Origin: Paracentrotus lividus
Taxonomy: Eukaryota > Echinodermata > Echinoidea > Camarodonta > Echinidae
Assembly (NCBI GenBank): GCA_940671915.1
Contig: CALNVZ010003435.1
Coordinates: forward strand, 9,634,225-9,698,224
Direction of reading: 5' to 3'
Length of the DNA stretch: 64,000 bases
Shown piece by piece: positions 38,642 to 52,718 of this stretch; position 1 is the stretch's first letter; each line of letters begins with the position of its first letter. Below the pieces are notes generated by a model. It was given only the letters and a program-made list of their open reading frames with translations. It made no database searches and was not told where the DNA came from. The translations under genes and the position numbers were made by a program.

Positions 38642-41600
38642 TTAGTCTTGCTTTCACAGACCTTGTGAATGCAAGAAATGGGCTTGGGGCTTTAAACAGA
38701 CAATATATTGAATGTGAAGTGTGGTATTTCTATTTATAAAATAATTTGCAAATACATGTAGGCCTACTGGCATTAATACTCAAGGTGTGCCATATTGACA
38801 ACTGTCGTGTAGAATCTAAAACTTGTGGCAAAGAAGTATTAGGCCTAAATATGACCCGAAGCAATAAACGCCTGGAATGGTTGCTACGAAGATTTTTAAA
38901 GCAATTTACTCAGCCTCGCCCTGGTTCAAGTGGCTCTACCTTATTTTGTTCATTTAGTCTACAAAATTGTATCATGCAGACATTTTCCCACCAAATTGCA
39001 TTCATATAATGTAGGCTGAGCAACTGTCATAATTCCCTATGACTAAGCTGGCAAGTCTCTCATTCTCTTTCTCTTATGTCTTCAAGCACAAATCACAGTA
39101 GTGAAGGGGAAAAAAACCCTGAAGATCGCAGTCGGTCAGTGATTGCTTTCCCTGGGAAGGCCTGAGCTGACCTTTCATGCTCTCATCCCTCCCGTCCTGA
39201 GGGAGGCTGACCACACCATTAGGCCAGACATAACACAGACTGACCGCCAGACAAAGTCACAGTTAAGAGAAATCAAATGAAGAGATACTAAATAGCATGC
39301 TCAATGGTCACTCAGCACAGTGGCCTCCTGCAAGGTTGGAGTAAATGAGATCTTTCGAGGCACTAAGGACAAGATTAATATTAAGAGAGGACGTCGATAT
39401 TGAGAGATGTTTTAATTTATACATCCATCGGCCAGCATCCTCTCAATTTGTGACAAATTTCATCTTTTCATTTACAATAGATTTTCCTTTGGCATGATCA
39501 ATAGCAAATCTTAATTTTACTCTCACTAGCTGATTAGTCTTCCCTATCTATACATGTACTCTTTTCATCAACATTTTAGTATCAGGAGGTCCTTGGGTTC
39601 AAATCCCGACGGTATCCCATTTTCTATGCTCTTTTTTCACATTTCTGTATCATAATAATTTTAACATAACAATACCTGTCTATTGCAGCCATGCAGTGTA
39701 TACAATTTTCCACAGCATTTAAATTTTCATCACATAATTCAAACAACATAGGCCTACATTTTTAGAGAATAAGCTATGGACAGGAGCAAGAGGCTGTTTT
39801 CTCAACTTTAGGTAGGAATATATTATTGTCTGATCATGAATGCCCTTCCTTCAAACTGATAGGACAGGCCATTAGCGGTGACCTAGCTCATCCTGAAGGT
39901 CTGCCTTTCCAAGCGACCTTTATAAGAGTTGAAAGGTCACTGGGTCATGTCTGTGTTATGTCTGACCCTCTGGACACATAAACAAGGCCCCAAACCAGCA
40001 AAACTCAGCCCAACTGAAGTTATAATACTTCACACCACTCAACAAACCAGCAAATTATAATTCCTTTTATAGGCAGCCACTTTGGGAACATTTGGGAAGT
40101 CCATTTCACTCTATTCCTCAAATGACTTGATGACAGACATTTAGACTTGACATTTTCAAAAATATGTTCCCAAGAAATTTTCCATGAAAATGATGGATTT
40201 TCATTTACACTATTAAAAGGTATGTGAGGAAAAGGTATGTTGTGCATAACGGAAAAAAATTAAATGCCCATTTTTGAAGAGAATGTACAATCATATTATT
40301 CATATTATGTAGTCCCATATATATATATGTACATGGATTACCAAATAATAACATGTACACTGTATATGATTTGACAATCAAGTAAAATATACTTGATCCA
40401 CTACTACTTTGAGGCTTGAAAACCACAGATTTAGCAGCCAAGTAACTATTAATTGGTTTATTCATGAGGCTTACTGTAGTAGTGTACATTATACCCTTCA
40501 GATCTATCTAAAATAATCCAATGCCAAGTTTCTGAACAATTCTTTGCAAAAAATCCAATTAACGGAGCAGGAATCTATGCCATGGAGTGCGATGGCTAGA
40601 CAAGCCTGAGCCCTTCACGAAGATCCAATAATAACTGGCCCAGACAGACTTTATTGTAAAGCTTCATTCAGACAGTTACTGTGAATAGTTTTATGAATGA
40701 CAGGCAAAATATAACTTGAAGGGGGTCATGGAAAAGTCAGATCCCTCTCTGATATCTGTCTTTTTGTATCTCTATCCGTCTCTCTCCTTTCCATTTAAAA
40801 AAAAATTCTAGTGTAAAAATATTCTAGGGTCAAATGGTGAACAGTTGGATCCAAACAATGCTCTATTCCCATTGAATGATACTCAATGCCCACCCCCTAC
40901 CCCCAAAAGACAGAAAGAGATATGGGAGAATGTAAATGGTACATGTATCAAGCCTTCATCGATTGTGTAAAAGTTTTCAATCCCTACACATACATGAAAA
41001 GCCACTATGAACTGATAAGATAAATCAAAATAACTAAATGTAAATTTGACAGAAATATAATTGTTTAAATATACCAGTTGCCTCTTAATATTATTTCTTT
41101 AAATCTATAAATCATGTTTATGATATAGCCAAAACACCTTGAAAGATTAGCAGCTTTATGCAACCAAAAATAGTTTTTGAATGACATTTATATTTCTCTG
41201 AAGGTCATGAATTTAAAAAAAGTTTAAGAATATAACTTACCTGGCTTTAAATGAATAAACAGTTATGTCAACTTACATTCTTTTGGCAGTTACATACAAT
41301 GTACCAGAATCTCTTTTTATTTTTCTGGCCAACATTGCACTATGGAATATCACCCCCTCAAACATGACTCACATTAACGCTGTCTCTTCCCCTTCTCTTT
41401 TCAACCTCAACATGTACTTTTTTTCGGGGGGGGGGGAGGGGGTCGGGTCGTGGTGACCACATTTTATAATCAAATTTTTCCATGAAAAAAAAAGTTAAAT
41501 ACCCTAGGACCTCCCCTTGATTTTTTTTTTTTTGTGAATGCATTAAATACTCCTCCACCCTGCTCAATCCTAGCCAGTCTCTGAGCATGCTTAAGAAATA

Positions 41601-42770
41601 GAACAGGGAGGGAGGGGGTGGTAAGGTAGGGGCAGGGGAATATCTTGGCAAATTTTCATATATAGAGAGAGAGAGACAGGTGAGAATGACACTGTTGGCA
41701 GCAGTACTGTCAGCAAAGTGACAACTCTACTCCAATTTCATGAACAGCCCCAAGCTTAGAAATTGGTTAAAAAATGGGACTGATCCCCCCCCCCCCTACT
41801 AAACCCATTCCCTGCCCACATCAAGCATATTTGAATATCATCCAATTTTCTGAGAAAAAGATAGCTACCCTGGGACTTGATTCTCCACAAAACAGAAATT
41901 TACATGAAACATTACATCTAGGTAGTCAATGTTAAGACATATCATCGGGGTCAGGATTGTTATTTGGATGGTTCATGTGCACCGAGGGCCATGCTTCAGT
42001 TTTTTTTTAAAGGAAATTTTGGTTTAGGGCTTGCGAAAATTATGGTAGGCACATATGAGAAACTACATACTGTAGGCCTACTAGTTACTTCATACCTTTT
42101 ACCTTGATTAAAAACAGGACTGTTACAATCTCATCCCTAATTTGAATTAAATTTTCACATCTTCGATTAAAGATAAAAGCACAAAAAAGATAAACTTATC
42201 TTGTCCAGGCAATATCAATATGTTTCTGAATTGTGTACTTTTAGTTTAGTCGTTTATCCGGATATCATTAAAATCACTCAACCGACACACACAATAAGAA
42301 ACCTCAATTATGTTTCATCACACTACGTCCCCCAGCTACCCTCTTACAGTTTCTATTATTCTTCTCATGACTTTTAACAGTAACAGACCACAATTGTGAA
42401 GTTCATGATACGAAATGTTCTTGGTAGATACAGACTTCCTCTTTCTGCCCCCATTGACACAACAAACCACAAAAACTGTATGTGAGAGAAAGAAATAATT
42501 AATATACAAAATGTAAGAACAATATTTTCTCTCATCCTGTCCATCAAAAACTTGCATACCGGTGAAAATACAGTCCTGTAGCATCCATGTGTACCAATTT
42601 AGGAGTCTTCATCAATTGTTCAAATGTTGACACTGTCGGAAGATACACGTTACTAATTCAGATGGATTACAATAATAATTGGTTGAGCAATGATTACAAA
42701 AAAAATCTATTAGTTTCAATTCTAAACATTTCTCATTATCAACAATCCTCAAACTTAATTTAAAAACTCT

Positions 42771-43032
42771 TCAGATCTCCAACTTGACCTTTTCGTCTGG
42801 GATCAACGCAGAAGATGAGATTTCCGAGTCATTAATAGAGAAAGCACATTTCGTTTTTGATAAGACAACAAATTGCGAGTCCCTTACAATGATGCAGTCG
42901 CAATTTGTTTGGTGACATTTACAAATGGAGGGGCAAACAAAGCCAGATGAAATATAGGACCAGCAGCTGCAAACGGACTCATCTTCTTTGCTGTCATTGA
43001 CGAAAAGGTGACTACCCTCATTAAGAGACATA
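42771..43032 (-). other. Cysteine-rich open frame with splice-like boundaries; identity unknown
   Basis: A long pyrimidine tract ending GACCCTAG is followed by an open frame beginning MSLNEGS at 43031. The centre is cysteine-rich (VCSCW, VCPSICKCH, NCDC) and a strong donor, ATT|GTAAGG, falls just after NCDCII (GT near 42890). If unspliced, the frame runs 86 codons to a stop. The exon would end in phase 0 and so cannot join directly to the exon at 18056. No family is recognised. A second frame across the same span is also open, so coding status is uncertain. Confidence 0.22.
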
Positions 43033-43615
43033 CTAGGGTCATGAGAAAATAGATGCGAAAGAGAAAAACACGGAGGGGAAAAAACGAATGTGAGGGACTA
43101 AGAGAGAATGATCAGACATCACATGGCAACAATAAACTATTAGAACCATGAAGAAAGAAAGGAAAAAAAATGAAATAAAACGATAACATTTAGCGTGACT
43201 CATACCGCAAAACTGTTTAAATTTAGATGTAAACACTCACTACATGCTAACCACAGACTTCTACAAACAGTTTCAAAGGGAAAAACAAATTAATCAAGTC
43301 TAAGCACATTAATCCAGCCCTAAGCTCTGCCTTAATCTCATACAATCTGTTGGGTAATGTTCCCTAAATATTCTCTGAGCTTCATGTCTAGAAGTAGCAA
43401 TCATATCTTTGGGGATTTTCTTGGGGGACGAGGTGGTCAAAAAGAAAAAAAAAATTCGCAAACAACTCAGGCTTTACAAAATTGTAAGAGAATCACGATG
43501 AAAAAATACCCTTTAAGTTGAGAGAAGTTTATCAGTAAGTAGAGATAACAAAATATGAAAGGTTACCAATATAAAAATAAACAAGATGAATCCTCGACCG
43601 CACGCGGTCGAAATA

Positions 43616-44380
43616 TATGCCTCCGCCATTGCCAGATCAGAAAAATATTGCACATTCATCTATTCACTTTGCTTTATAGAATGACACTTTTGACCTTGAC
43701 CTTTGACCTTGTGACCCCAAACCTAATCAGACCATATTCATCTGGTGATAGATGCTACCCTTGAATTTGAAGTTTACATCTTAATTGGTTCCTGAGATAT
43801 CGCGATGACAAACTCAATACATTGATTTTCACATCTTGACCTCTGTGACCCTTGACCTTTAACCTATATAATCCATAATCTAATCATATCATCTTCCTAT
43901 GGTGGTACATACTACAACTAAGTTTGAAGCTCATATCTCAAATGGTTCTTAAGATATATCGCGATAATGAACTCAATACATAGAATTTCACTATTTGACC
44001 TCCGTGACCTTGACCTTTGACCTACATACTCTAAAATCTAATCAGATCATCTTCCTATGGAGGTACATACTACACCTAAGCTTGAAGCTCATATCGCAAA
44101 TGATTCTTGAGATATCGCGATAACGAACTCAATACATAGAATTTCACTATTTTTTTACCTCCGTGACCTTGACCTTTGACCTACATACTCCAAAATCTAA
44201 TCAGATCATCTTCCTATGGCGGTACATACTATCCCCAAGTTTGAAGTTGATATTCTTGAAGTTCTTGAGATATCGCGACAATGAGCAAGCGGGACGTACG
44301 GACGGACGGACGGACGTACAGACGGACGGACAACCCGAAAACATGATGCCTCCGGCACCACCTTCGGTGGCGGAGGCATA
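43616..44380. mobile_element. Element with GCCTCCGCC inverted ends and four TGACCT-rich tandem units
   Basis: Left end TATGCCTCCGCC, right end GGCGGAGGCATA. About four units of roughly 140-160 bp follow each other; each contains TGACCTTGACCTTTGACCT-like sequence, CTAATCAGATCATCTTCC and TTGAGATATCGCGAT. A short GGAC/GGACG tandem lies at 44299-44331. TGACCT repeats resemble nuclear-receptor direct-repeat sites by sequence. No coding capacity. Confidence 0.7.
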
Positions 44381-47300
44381 AAAATGACAGTAATACTCGC
44401 CAAAGAAAACTGAATAAAACTTACCAGTATTTTAAAATGCAAATGGATATACAAACTATAGGCCTATATTAAAAACATGCTGCAAATATATGTAAGATAC
44501 ACAAATTTTATTTTCCTAGTGTATATTTTCATTAAATTCTATTTTTATTTCCAGATATTGTCTATTTTTATCATGAATATCACTACAAGTACAAGGATTT
44601 TTAGAGGAAAACCATGTTAATAATCAAATATAGAACAACAAAATATAGCTTGTGAACAACATCCTGTTGCTTGAGGATTGATATAGAGAAAGTGAAGACA
44701 GGAGTAATCAAAGACTTACAAAAAATTCCCCAAAACCCATTCAAATGTATGAGATGTATGTAGCATTACTCTTATTGAGGCAATGATATGTATTTGTATT
44801 CAAATTTAGGTTTAATTTTCGTTTTGTTTTGTGTTTTTTTATTTTTATTTTTATTTTACTCACATCAACCAAATGATTTATTGTAAGCCATGTTCTATAT
44901 TCTTGAAGTTATTACCACTATGTTATACCAGGGACTTTGCCCTTCAAATGCATTGTTCCTATTGTGTAATGTATACATGTATATATTCTGATGTAAAGCT
45001 TAATGGAAATTGTTATTTTACATGGTGAACCAATAAAAGAAAGAACAGAAAGAAATGAAAAAAATGCAGTAACACTGGAATTTAAATCTTAAACAAATCA
45101 TATATTCAGAAATAACTTCTAAGTGTGAAAACACAATTTTTTCTTGACAAAAATAAATTTATCTTGTAAGGACTGGAGAATTGTTTCACAGGTGAACAAT
45201 ACACAGGAAGTTTGTAGGATAAAACAGGGTAACTAAAAAAAAAAAAGAAAGAAAAAAAAAAAGAAAGTTGAAGAAGGTAGGCCATGAACATGTAAAACTG
45301 GGTCAGACGTTCTATCTCGTTACAAATTAGACCAAGCAACTGATATATCCAAGTGCTGGTCAAAACAGCATGTCCACTGCGTGATTGTTTTTCTATTTTT
45401 TTAACAAGAGCTCTAAATATTTAACTGGACTATGTCGAAGCACTGGAGAACGCCGTCTCTGATCGACTAAGTGTGAGGGGTTTAAAATAGGGCTTAAGCC
45501 GCCGTGTGACAGAGCATCAAAGAGATTTGTCGAATAGGAAAGGTACTAAAAATAATTATGATATAGCCCTAATACAAACTTATAACAGACAGAATATGCG
45601 GTAATTACTGTCATTTGAGAAGACTTAAATACCCACGATACGCTTTTGTATACAAATCAATCCCACGGCTTCAATATTTTGTCGCGTTTCTCTATTGGGA
45701 TAAGTGCCCTCAAAGATTTAGAGCAGATAGGGCTAATGCGAGGATTATCTATGAAATCTAGGGCATCCGTCTACCAGGTACAAATTTATATTTATAATAC
45801 CTTAATTGTAATTATCACTTTTTATCGTTGATTGTGCAAACAAACAGTGCGTGCTCACAATGTACGTGAGATATTAATCAACCCACTTTAGCAAGCCCAG
45901 ACGAGGGAATACAAAGAAAAATCCAGACAATTTCAACAATAACAGCAGCTCTGTCTTTGTGGCAAAACAAAGTGTGAGAGCACATCGATTGTTTCACAAC
46001 TAGTTTTTAATTTGTTGATCTGAGAGATGTTGGTTGACAGTTTAAAATTCTAAAAATATTTTTCCATGGAAGTGAACCCGTTCTTCTGAACAGATGAACT
46101 TTCTATACTTGCAAGTCTTTCTTATACATTCATGATTTGTGGTATTCATCATTCATGGAAACTTGTATTAAAGGGGAATCCAACCCAAGGAGAGAATCAA
46201 CCTTACAGGAAAGAGGAAAATGAGAGGAGCAATCTAAAAAAAGTTTCATCAAAATCGGTTATAATATAAGAGAGTTATGGAAGTTTGAAAAGTCTAGTTG
46301 TTCCTTCTATGGGGATCCTCAAATTGGCTTCATCGGCTTCAAAATGGCCGATCTCATGGACAACTCTCCATTCATTTTGTACACAAATTTTCATATTTTC
46401 CCCATTTTCTTTCGAAATATATCTTACCTCCTTCTGAGCTCAACATATGTTGTGTGAAATATATTTTCCCATGACATATTTTGAGCTCAGAAGTAAAGAA
46501 GACAAATTTTGAAAGAAAATGGGGAAAATCTGAAAATTTGTGTACAAAGTGAATGGAGAGTTGTCCATAAGATCGGCCATTTTGAAGCCGATGATGCCAA
46601 TTTGAGGATCCCCGTAGAAGGAACAACTAGACTTTTCAAACTTCCATTACTCTCTTATTTTATAACCGATTTTGATGAAACTTTTTTTAGATTGCTCCTC
46701 TCATTTTCCTTTTTCCTGTAAGGTTGATTCTCTCCTTGGGTTGGATTCCCCTTTAAGGTTTTTAATGGCTGTGTGCTTTACATGCAGGAATAAATGTAAT
46801 TTCAGTTTCATCAATGCATAAATATTATTTGAAAACGCAAAACTTTTACTTTCTTTTGTGACCAAAATTGATATTCAATCAATCTTTCTGGTGTTAATAT
46901 AGTGGGGATCTAGTTTAAACCTAGCAAAAATGTGGGACGACAATATTTAAGTGATATCTTCATATTTTTGGCGCAAATTTATCAAGTCATGTTCTGGTCA
47001 TAAATTTTCACTTGAGGAACAAAGTCCAATATTAATTACCAACGGTGATTGAAAACTCATCGCGCAATCAGAAGATTAATTACCAGAACGAAAAGGAAAT
47101 GTTTGTCTCTCTTGATGTCGTATCATCCTCAGACACAATGAAAGATGAGCCTTCACCCAGGAAAGGAGAGCAAGGGAAAATATCAAAAGGGAGAGGAAAA
47201 CGTACTTGAGAGGAACAGAAACTTGAAATTATTATTGTGATGTGTTTGTTTTAAAGCGTGGGAAAGCCATCAATCTCTGTGCATTAGATGCCAAGTTCTC

Positions 47301-50029
47301 TCCATGATGAGACAAAGAACAATGTTAGAATGTTTCTGAAGAGTTAAGTGGTTGTTTGCCTAGGTGATTTATCCACTTCACATGACTAGACAACACAAAA
47401 ACGTGTTATCAAAAATAACATCAAACCAGAGCGTATCATTTTCAGTTCATAGTAGGTCTACGTGTGAGAGATGGCAACTGGCAAAGTTGCAAGTGTGCAT
47501 CAGATCATTTCTGTGCATGATATTGTTTTTTGTTTTACAACTGAAGTGCATTTTCATGTAATCTTGTTTTTTATTTTAATTGTTTTGTTTTTTATCTCAT
47601 CAAATTACTTAAAGTATACTTTGACAAATTTTGGTTGCATTTTGTATTTTCATTCATACAAGATCACTTTATTTGCCAAAAGGATATAGGCATCACATGA
47701 AGGGGGAAAATGTATAATTTGTGCCAATTTGAGGATGAAAAGTGATTTATGTAGACTCATCATGTAGCCTACATTACGATGGCGCACATGAATAATGTAC
47801 CATACATGCCTGATTGTGGTACCAAATCTACAAACTGGAGGAGGAAATATGATTCAACTCAGAAACCCTGAGCTTGAGTTGACAAGGGAGGGTTACTGGG
47901 GTCACATATTTCTGGCTTTCATGTCAGACAGACAAATATCATTTCATAAAACTCATAATCACCAACCAGTCAAAAGGAAAAGTTGAGAAAAGTGCATTAA
48001 CATAAAAGAATGTGAACAAGCAAGGTGGAAGCTAAATTCTAACCTCCTGTACCGTCTCACAGATGTGCATCATAATAATAATATGCATGTGCGAAGAATA
48101 CAGAGGTGCAGACATAGAGAAAGAGAGTGATGGAGAGAGAGGGCAGATTGCACAGCAGAAAAAAGTGCAAATTTGTCGAAGCTTTCTTCACACTTGAGAA
48201 ATGGCTGCATAATTTGATTACAACATGTCTAGACAAACGCCCAGCCCAACCAGTAGAAAGGGGAAAAAAATGAGGAGGTGAAAAAAAATGGAATGTTTGT
48301 GGGTAAGTTTCATCATTGATTCCCCCGTTACTGGGATGGAAGTGGCCATTGATGAATATGGGTTACACGTAGAAGCATGACGTTTGCTCTGTCAAAGTTC
48401 ATTCCCAATGGTTCATGCTCATGACTGATTTTCACTGAATTTTCATCTGAAAAGGTGGACAGGGATGTATTTGAATCAGAGCATACGACCTGCCGCCCCC
48501 CCCCCTCCCTCCAACACTGCTCTCAAGAACTTTGCATACAAGCATGTAGCACACACATTACCAAGCGACTGCTTAGACTTTGGGCTTCTCCGAAGATGGG
48601 GAAGACAAATTTCTAGGAAACGTTACGATTATTAGAGATAACCGAGGATCAAGTTATGTTTATCTACATTACTGAGGCAGCGCCATGCATGGAAATATGT
48701 GCAAACAATGAAAGTCTGGCAATTATAGTTTTTGATATTGTAAAATGACGAAAACGAAACCACAAGCAAATATAGGCATAAGAAAGCAAACAGGGTGGTG
48801 ATATCATAATCAAATTGATCTTTCCCAAAATGACATGAAAATTACAAGAAAAACAAGGTACGTTACAAAGCTCTCAGACGAGTGCAAAAATCTGCTAGTA
48901 AATTGGCTGCTGTTTAATTCTGTGCATGTCTTTTCAAATTTTGTGTGTGCCGATCAAGCCATCAAGCCATGATTGAGACATTGACATAATCACATCCGAC
49001 CAAACGATTGAATAGAATTTGTCTTCAGTAAATCGAACTTTAGTCTAGATCAATAATGAAAAGAACCATCATAAATTGTGAATGTAATAATGCATCCTTG
49101 CAATGGGACAGACAAATACATCAACAGTCCAACAGCAAATATTATGATTACATATTTCCCTTCTTAGAAGAAAAAGGGTGAACATAGTACACTCTTGTCT
49201 TAGTACAGGAAATTCTAGGAAGATGGCCACTGAAATCAACACTGATGTTCTAACCTGTGACGATGTCTGACAAGAAACACACAAAACTGCTTGACTGTCA
49301 CAATGGAAAAACACTAGAATTTCACTTCAAATAAGAGAATATAAGAAATACAGGCAAAGAAGCGGTGAATAAGTGAAGAAAGTGCATGGATAAAGTTTCA
49401 TATCAAAATCTGTACCTGTTTTGTCTTGAAATTCACGGAATTCATAAATTAAACTGAGAAACATTTGGGTGGATGTTCTGTCAGAAAAAAGGTCACTGAA
49501 AGGAAGAATCTTCAATGTTTACTCCATAACAATATTTTTGAAATTACCATCTTCCTTTCTTGTTACGTAGGTACACTATTACCAAAGAGTAACAAGGTAA
49601 TCATAACAACTCTTTCATATTACGTTTCCTAAATATTAAACTGTATCTCTCTGAGCAAATCCAAAAGCAAAACAATAGTTTAGGGATAGATTTGAGGGAG
49701 GGGGGGGGGAACTTGCTACGCAACTTTTGCAACCCCCAAACCTAAACTATCACCTTGCCAAAAGAGAGATGAGTTCGCATTGCATCACGGTGGGCGGAGG
49801 AGAGATAGGTCGACGAAAAAGAAAGTGAAATTGATGTTAAGGAGAAAAGAATGGTTGGTGGAACCTGCCCACGTGAAGTAAGAAGTAGCCTGGCTGCTGC
49901 ATTGCACACAGCGCTCGCTCGCAGGAAGCCCAGTATTATCCTAGCTATGTCCTGCTCTTAACCACCCCTGGAGAGCCCCGTCTGATGAGGAAATTTATCA
50001 CGTTTCCTATAATTTGCGGGCTGGAAGCA
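44381..50029. other. Non-coding DNA without recognised exon
   Basis: Apart from the 581 bp foldback element no structure stands out. Around 45400-45780 composition is more mixed and includes CTACCAG|GTACAA on the plus strand, but no domain is seen. Confidence 0.4.
46172..46752. mobile_element. 581 bp foldback element flanked by TTAA
   Basis: Begins AGGGGAATCCAACCCAAGGA and ends with its inverse. The two arms of about 250 bp are near-perfect inverse copies, with a short AT-rich centre near 46445-46485. TTAA lies at 46168-46171 and 46753-46756, as expected for TTAA-targeting (piggyBac-like) transposition. The start of a second copy is at 63900. No transposase. Confidence 0.85.
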
Positions 50030-52060
50030 TGGGGTGAAGCGGCAATGAGTCAGACAGGTGTGCAAGGGTAAGTAGAAGGGGGAAGGAGGGCGCTGGTAGG
50101 TAAGGGTTGGGGTGGATGGACGGTGGTAAACGGACCGGTAAGGAGGTAATCAAGGGGTGTAAGAGATTGGAGGGGAGGGACCCATGAAAGGTAACATGGA
50201 GAAACAATCATTGGTTATATGGGTGATAGTAAAGAAAGTGGTAGTTAGGGGAGATAGAAGATTGGGCGAGGAAGGGTGAGAAGAAGGGAAAAGGGGCACT
50301 TGTGCACTTTTTGTGTTAAAGTAGAGGGTTAAAAGAGGGTGAAGCCAAAAGAGGGGTGGAGCCAAAAGGAACATGTAAAATAGGGGAGGAGGTAACACAT
50401 CACTAGTATGGGTAGAAGCCACATAATGGAAAGTGGTAGATGGGTGTAAAATAGGGCAGGGGTGAAGAAGTGTAGAAGGGGGAACACTGGGATTGGACTA
50501 TTTGAACATTGTTCATGTCTACAACATTGTTTGGGCCAAGAATGGAAAAACACACACTGGTACATGAAAGTGAGGCAGGGTGGGTCCCAGAAGGGACAAG
50601 AATTGTCCTCGTATGTTGATACGTGATTAAAAATGGCAGGAGGGTGTAAAAAGATGGGGTTAATGAGGGCAAATAGAAGAAGATCATAAAAGAAATATTA
50701 ACAGAAAGGGGTGGCAGATACGAGTAGATTTGGGGCAGCAAGGTACTTGGTATGAGATACGTGGTGCAAGAAGTACATGCACGGTTTGGTTAGATGAGGG
50801 AAGAGTGAAGATGAAATGGTTGATAGAGAGAAAGATGTGAAGAAAAGATGTGAAGAAAAGAAATGAGATAGAGAGAGACCCAACAAATGTGTGAGTCAGA
50901 ACGAACAGGTGTGTCAGACATCAGGTCTGGGTTGGCAAGAGAAAATTGATGTCAGGTATGCTACAAAAGTTTGCGCAATATTTCTTTTTCAACCCCAACC
51001 CCATATGTTACCCCCCAAATAATTTGAAAATGCAATATGAAAACAAGGTACCCCTTCTCTGTACGATTGGTTTGATGAGCTAGCCTGGTGCTTTACCTCA
51101 TCCTATATTCCGACATAAATGTACCTGATGGATATATATTCTGAAGCATCGCAGTCGAAGGAAACTTTGCGGGGCTCATAAATTCATGAGTACCTTGATT
51201 TTTTTTCTTTGCTGTGCCATGCTATATTGTGCATTTCATGTGGGCCGGCAGCCAGAAAAGGTGATTTCTACCTGTGTGCATATAGTTATAGGCAATAGTA
51301 TTTATATATCGCATGAGTAATACAGGTGTGTGACCTAGCAGCCACTGGATATTAGTTAGACATGGTTAGCATGAAGTAATCTAGCGGAGGGGGGCGGAGT
51401 GGCGGACGTGAGTTAGGGAGATGGATATATTTTATGGAAATAAGGGAGAGCAAGGTGGGCCTGTTTCCTCCCCCACCATTCATCAAGTCATTGCATTACT
51501 GTTTGGTTTTTTTCGCTTACAATGCCTTTGAGGCCAGGGAACATGTAACAGAAGTAAGGCAGTGGTGACATGGTCAAGAAATCTATGATGAGCATAATAT
51601 TCTGGTATCGGTAGGAGTTAGCACGGTCGATCCATACACGTGCAAGAAGAGTGGCAGGTCACATTGCAAATACCTCGACACAGGTGTGCTAGCAACCCCC
51701 GGCGCCAGGGGTTTACTATGGGGTATCCAGTCATATAAGGCCAACTGGATGGCAGGGTGGTGGAGAGGGGGGGAGATATTAGGTATGGGATGGGTCCTCT
51801 GCACAGGGTGTTGGAATAGATTTAGTACAATGCCAGGGGGAAGTTGTTATTACGAGAAGCTGAAGCAAAGGTAGGGCAGGTTTACGTACGTGAAAAAAAA
51901 AGATATATGGCTTGAAACCAAATTTATATAGGATATAAAATAGGGTTGAAGAGGGGGGGGGGGCGCTTGATATGGGATGGGTCCGATTTGAGGGTGCAAA
52001 ATAACAAAGAAGCAAAAGGGGCACAGAGTCAGGTGATGGCTGGAAGTATGGAATTATTTA
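50030..52060. repeat. Long purine-biased (G-rich) region with degenerate repeats
   Basis: The plus strand is strongly G/A over about 2 kb, with recurring words such as GTGTAAAATAGGG, GGTGAAG and TATGGGATGGGTCC (51786 and 51971). The long minus-strand open frames rich in Pro, Leu and Ser are consequences of this bias. No gene is recognised. Confidence 0.5.
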
Positions 52061-52718
52061 TATGGGGTAGGGGTGGGATATGCTGTTGGTACTGAATACG
52101 TGAGCTCTGGTGTTGTAATTGAATTGAGGTACAAATGTAGGGATATTTCTTAATGTGTTCTAAAGAAGAAATGGTGGCATAAAGGGGCAGAAACTAAGGT
52201 GAAAGCAATGTGTCGACATATTGAATGGTATAGGATGAGGGTTTCTACTTGGAGAAGGTAGAGAATGGTCTAGGGTTAGGAGTATAGCCACTGGTAGGGG
52301 TGTGAACATCCAAACCTGTTCAGAAAGACCACTCAAGGCAAACAAGGAAAATTGTATTTCTACGCAGCAGATGGTATTTTCATACCCCTTTTTTCCTCCA
52401 GCACACTTTAAATCATAATTCCTTTTCAAGGTAACTGGAAAATTGTGCTCATTTACTATAGACGAGCTACCTTCATAAGCAGGTGATGTCTACATCACAT
52501 ATTGCTACACATTTCTTACACTGATCAACATGACATTCAACAGACTGAAAAACATCGCCTGAGGTATTAATAGGGTAAATATGAATGAGAAAACAAGGTG
52601 TGAATCTGAAAAACATGGTGTTCTTAGGAAAAAGGTTCAGGTGAAAAGAGGTACAAATATTATTGCCAGATATTATGTTCTTACCAGTAAACTTAACAGT
52701 GTAGGCCTACATGTGACT

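Larger units (their letters stand above)
35481..42770. other. AT-rich non-coding DNA between listed repeats
   Basis: No exon was recognised outside the repeats listed separately. A G-run region lies at 41426-41445 and C runs at 36153-36166 and 41787-41797. Confidence 0.4.

Noticed and set aside
39585..39625. GGGTTCAAATCCCGA, resembling a tRNA T-arm (B box)
   Set aside because: No matching acceptor, D-arm or anticodon stem was found upstream; at most a degraded tRNA-derived SINE remnant.
44206..44454. Frame with RPSVRPSVRPYV repeat
   Set aside because: It translates the GGAC tandem in the 765 bp element.
50007..50886. Series of Pro/Leu/Ser-rich minus-strand frames
   Set aside because: They result from purine bias of the plus strand; no splice pattern or domain.
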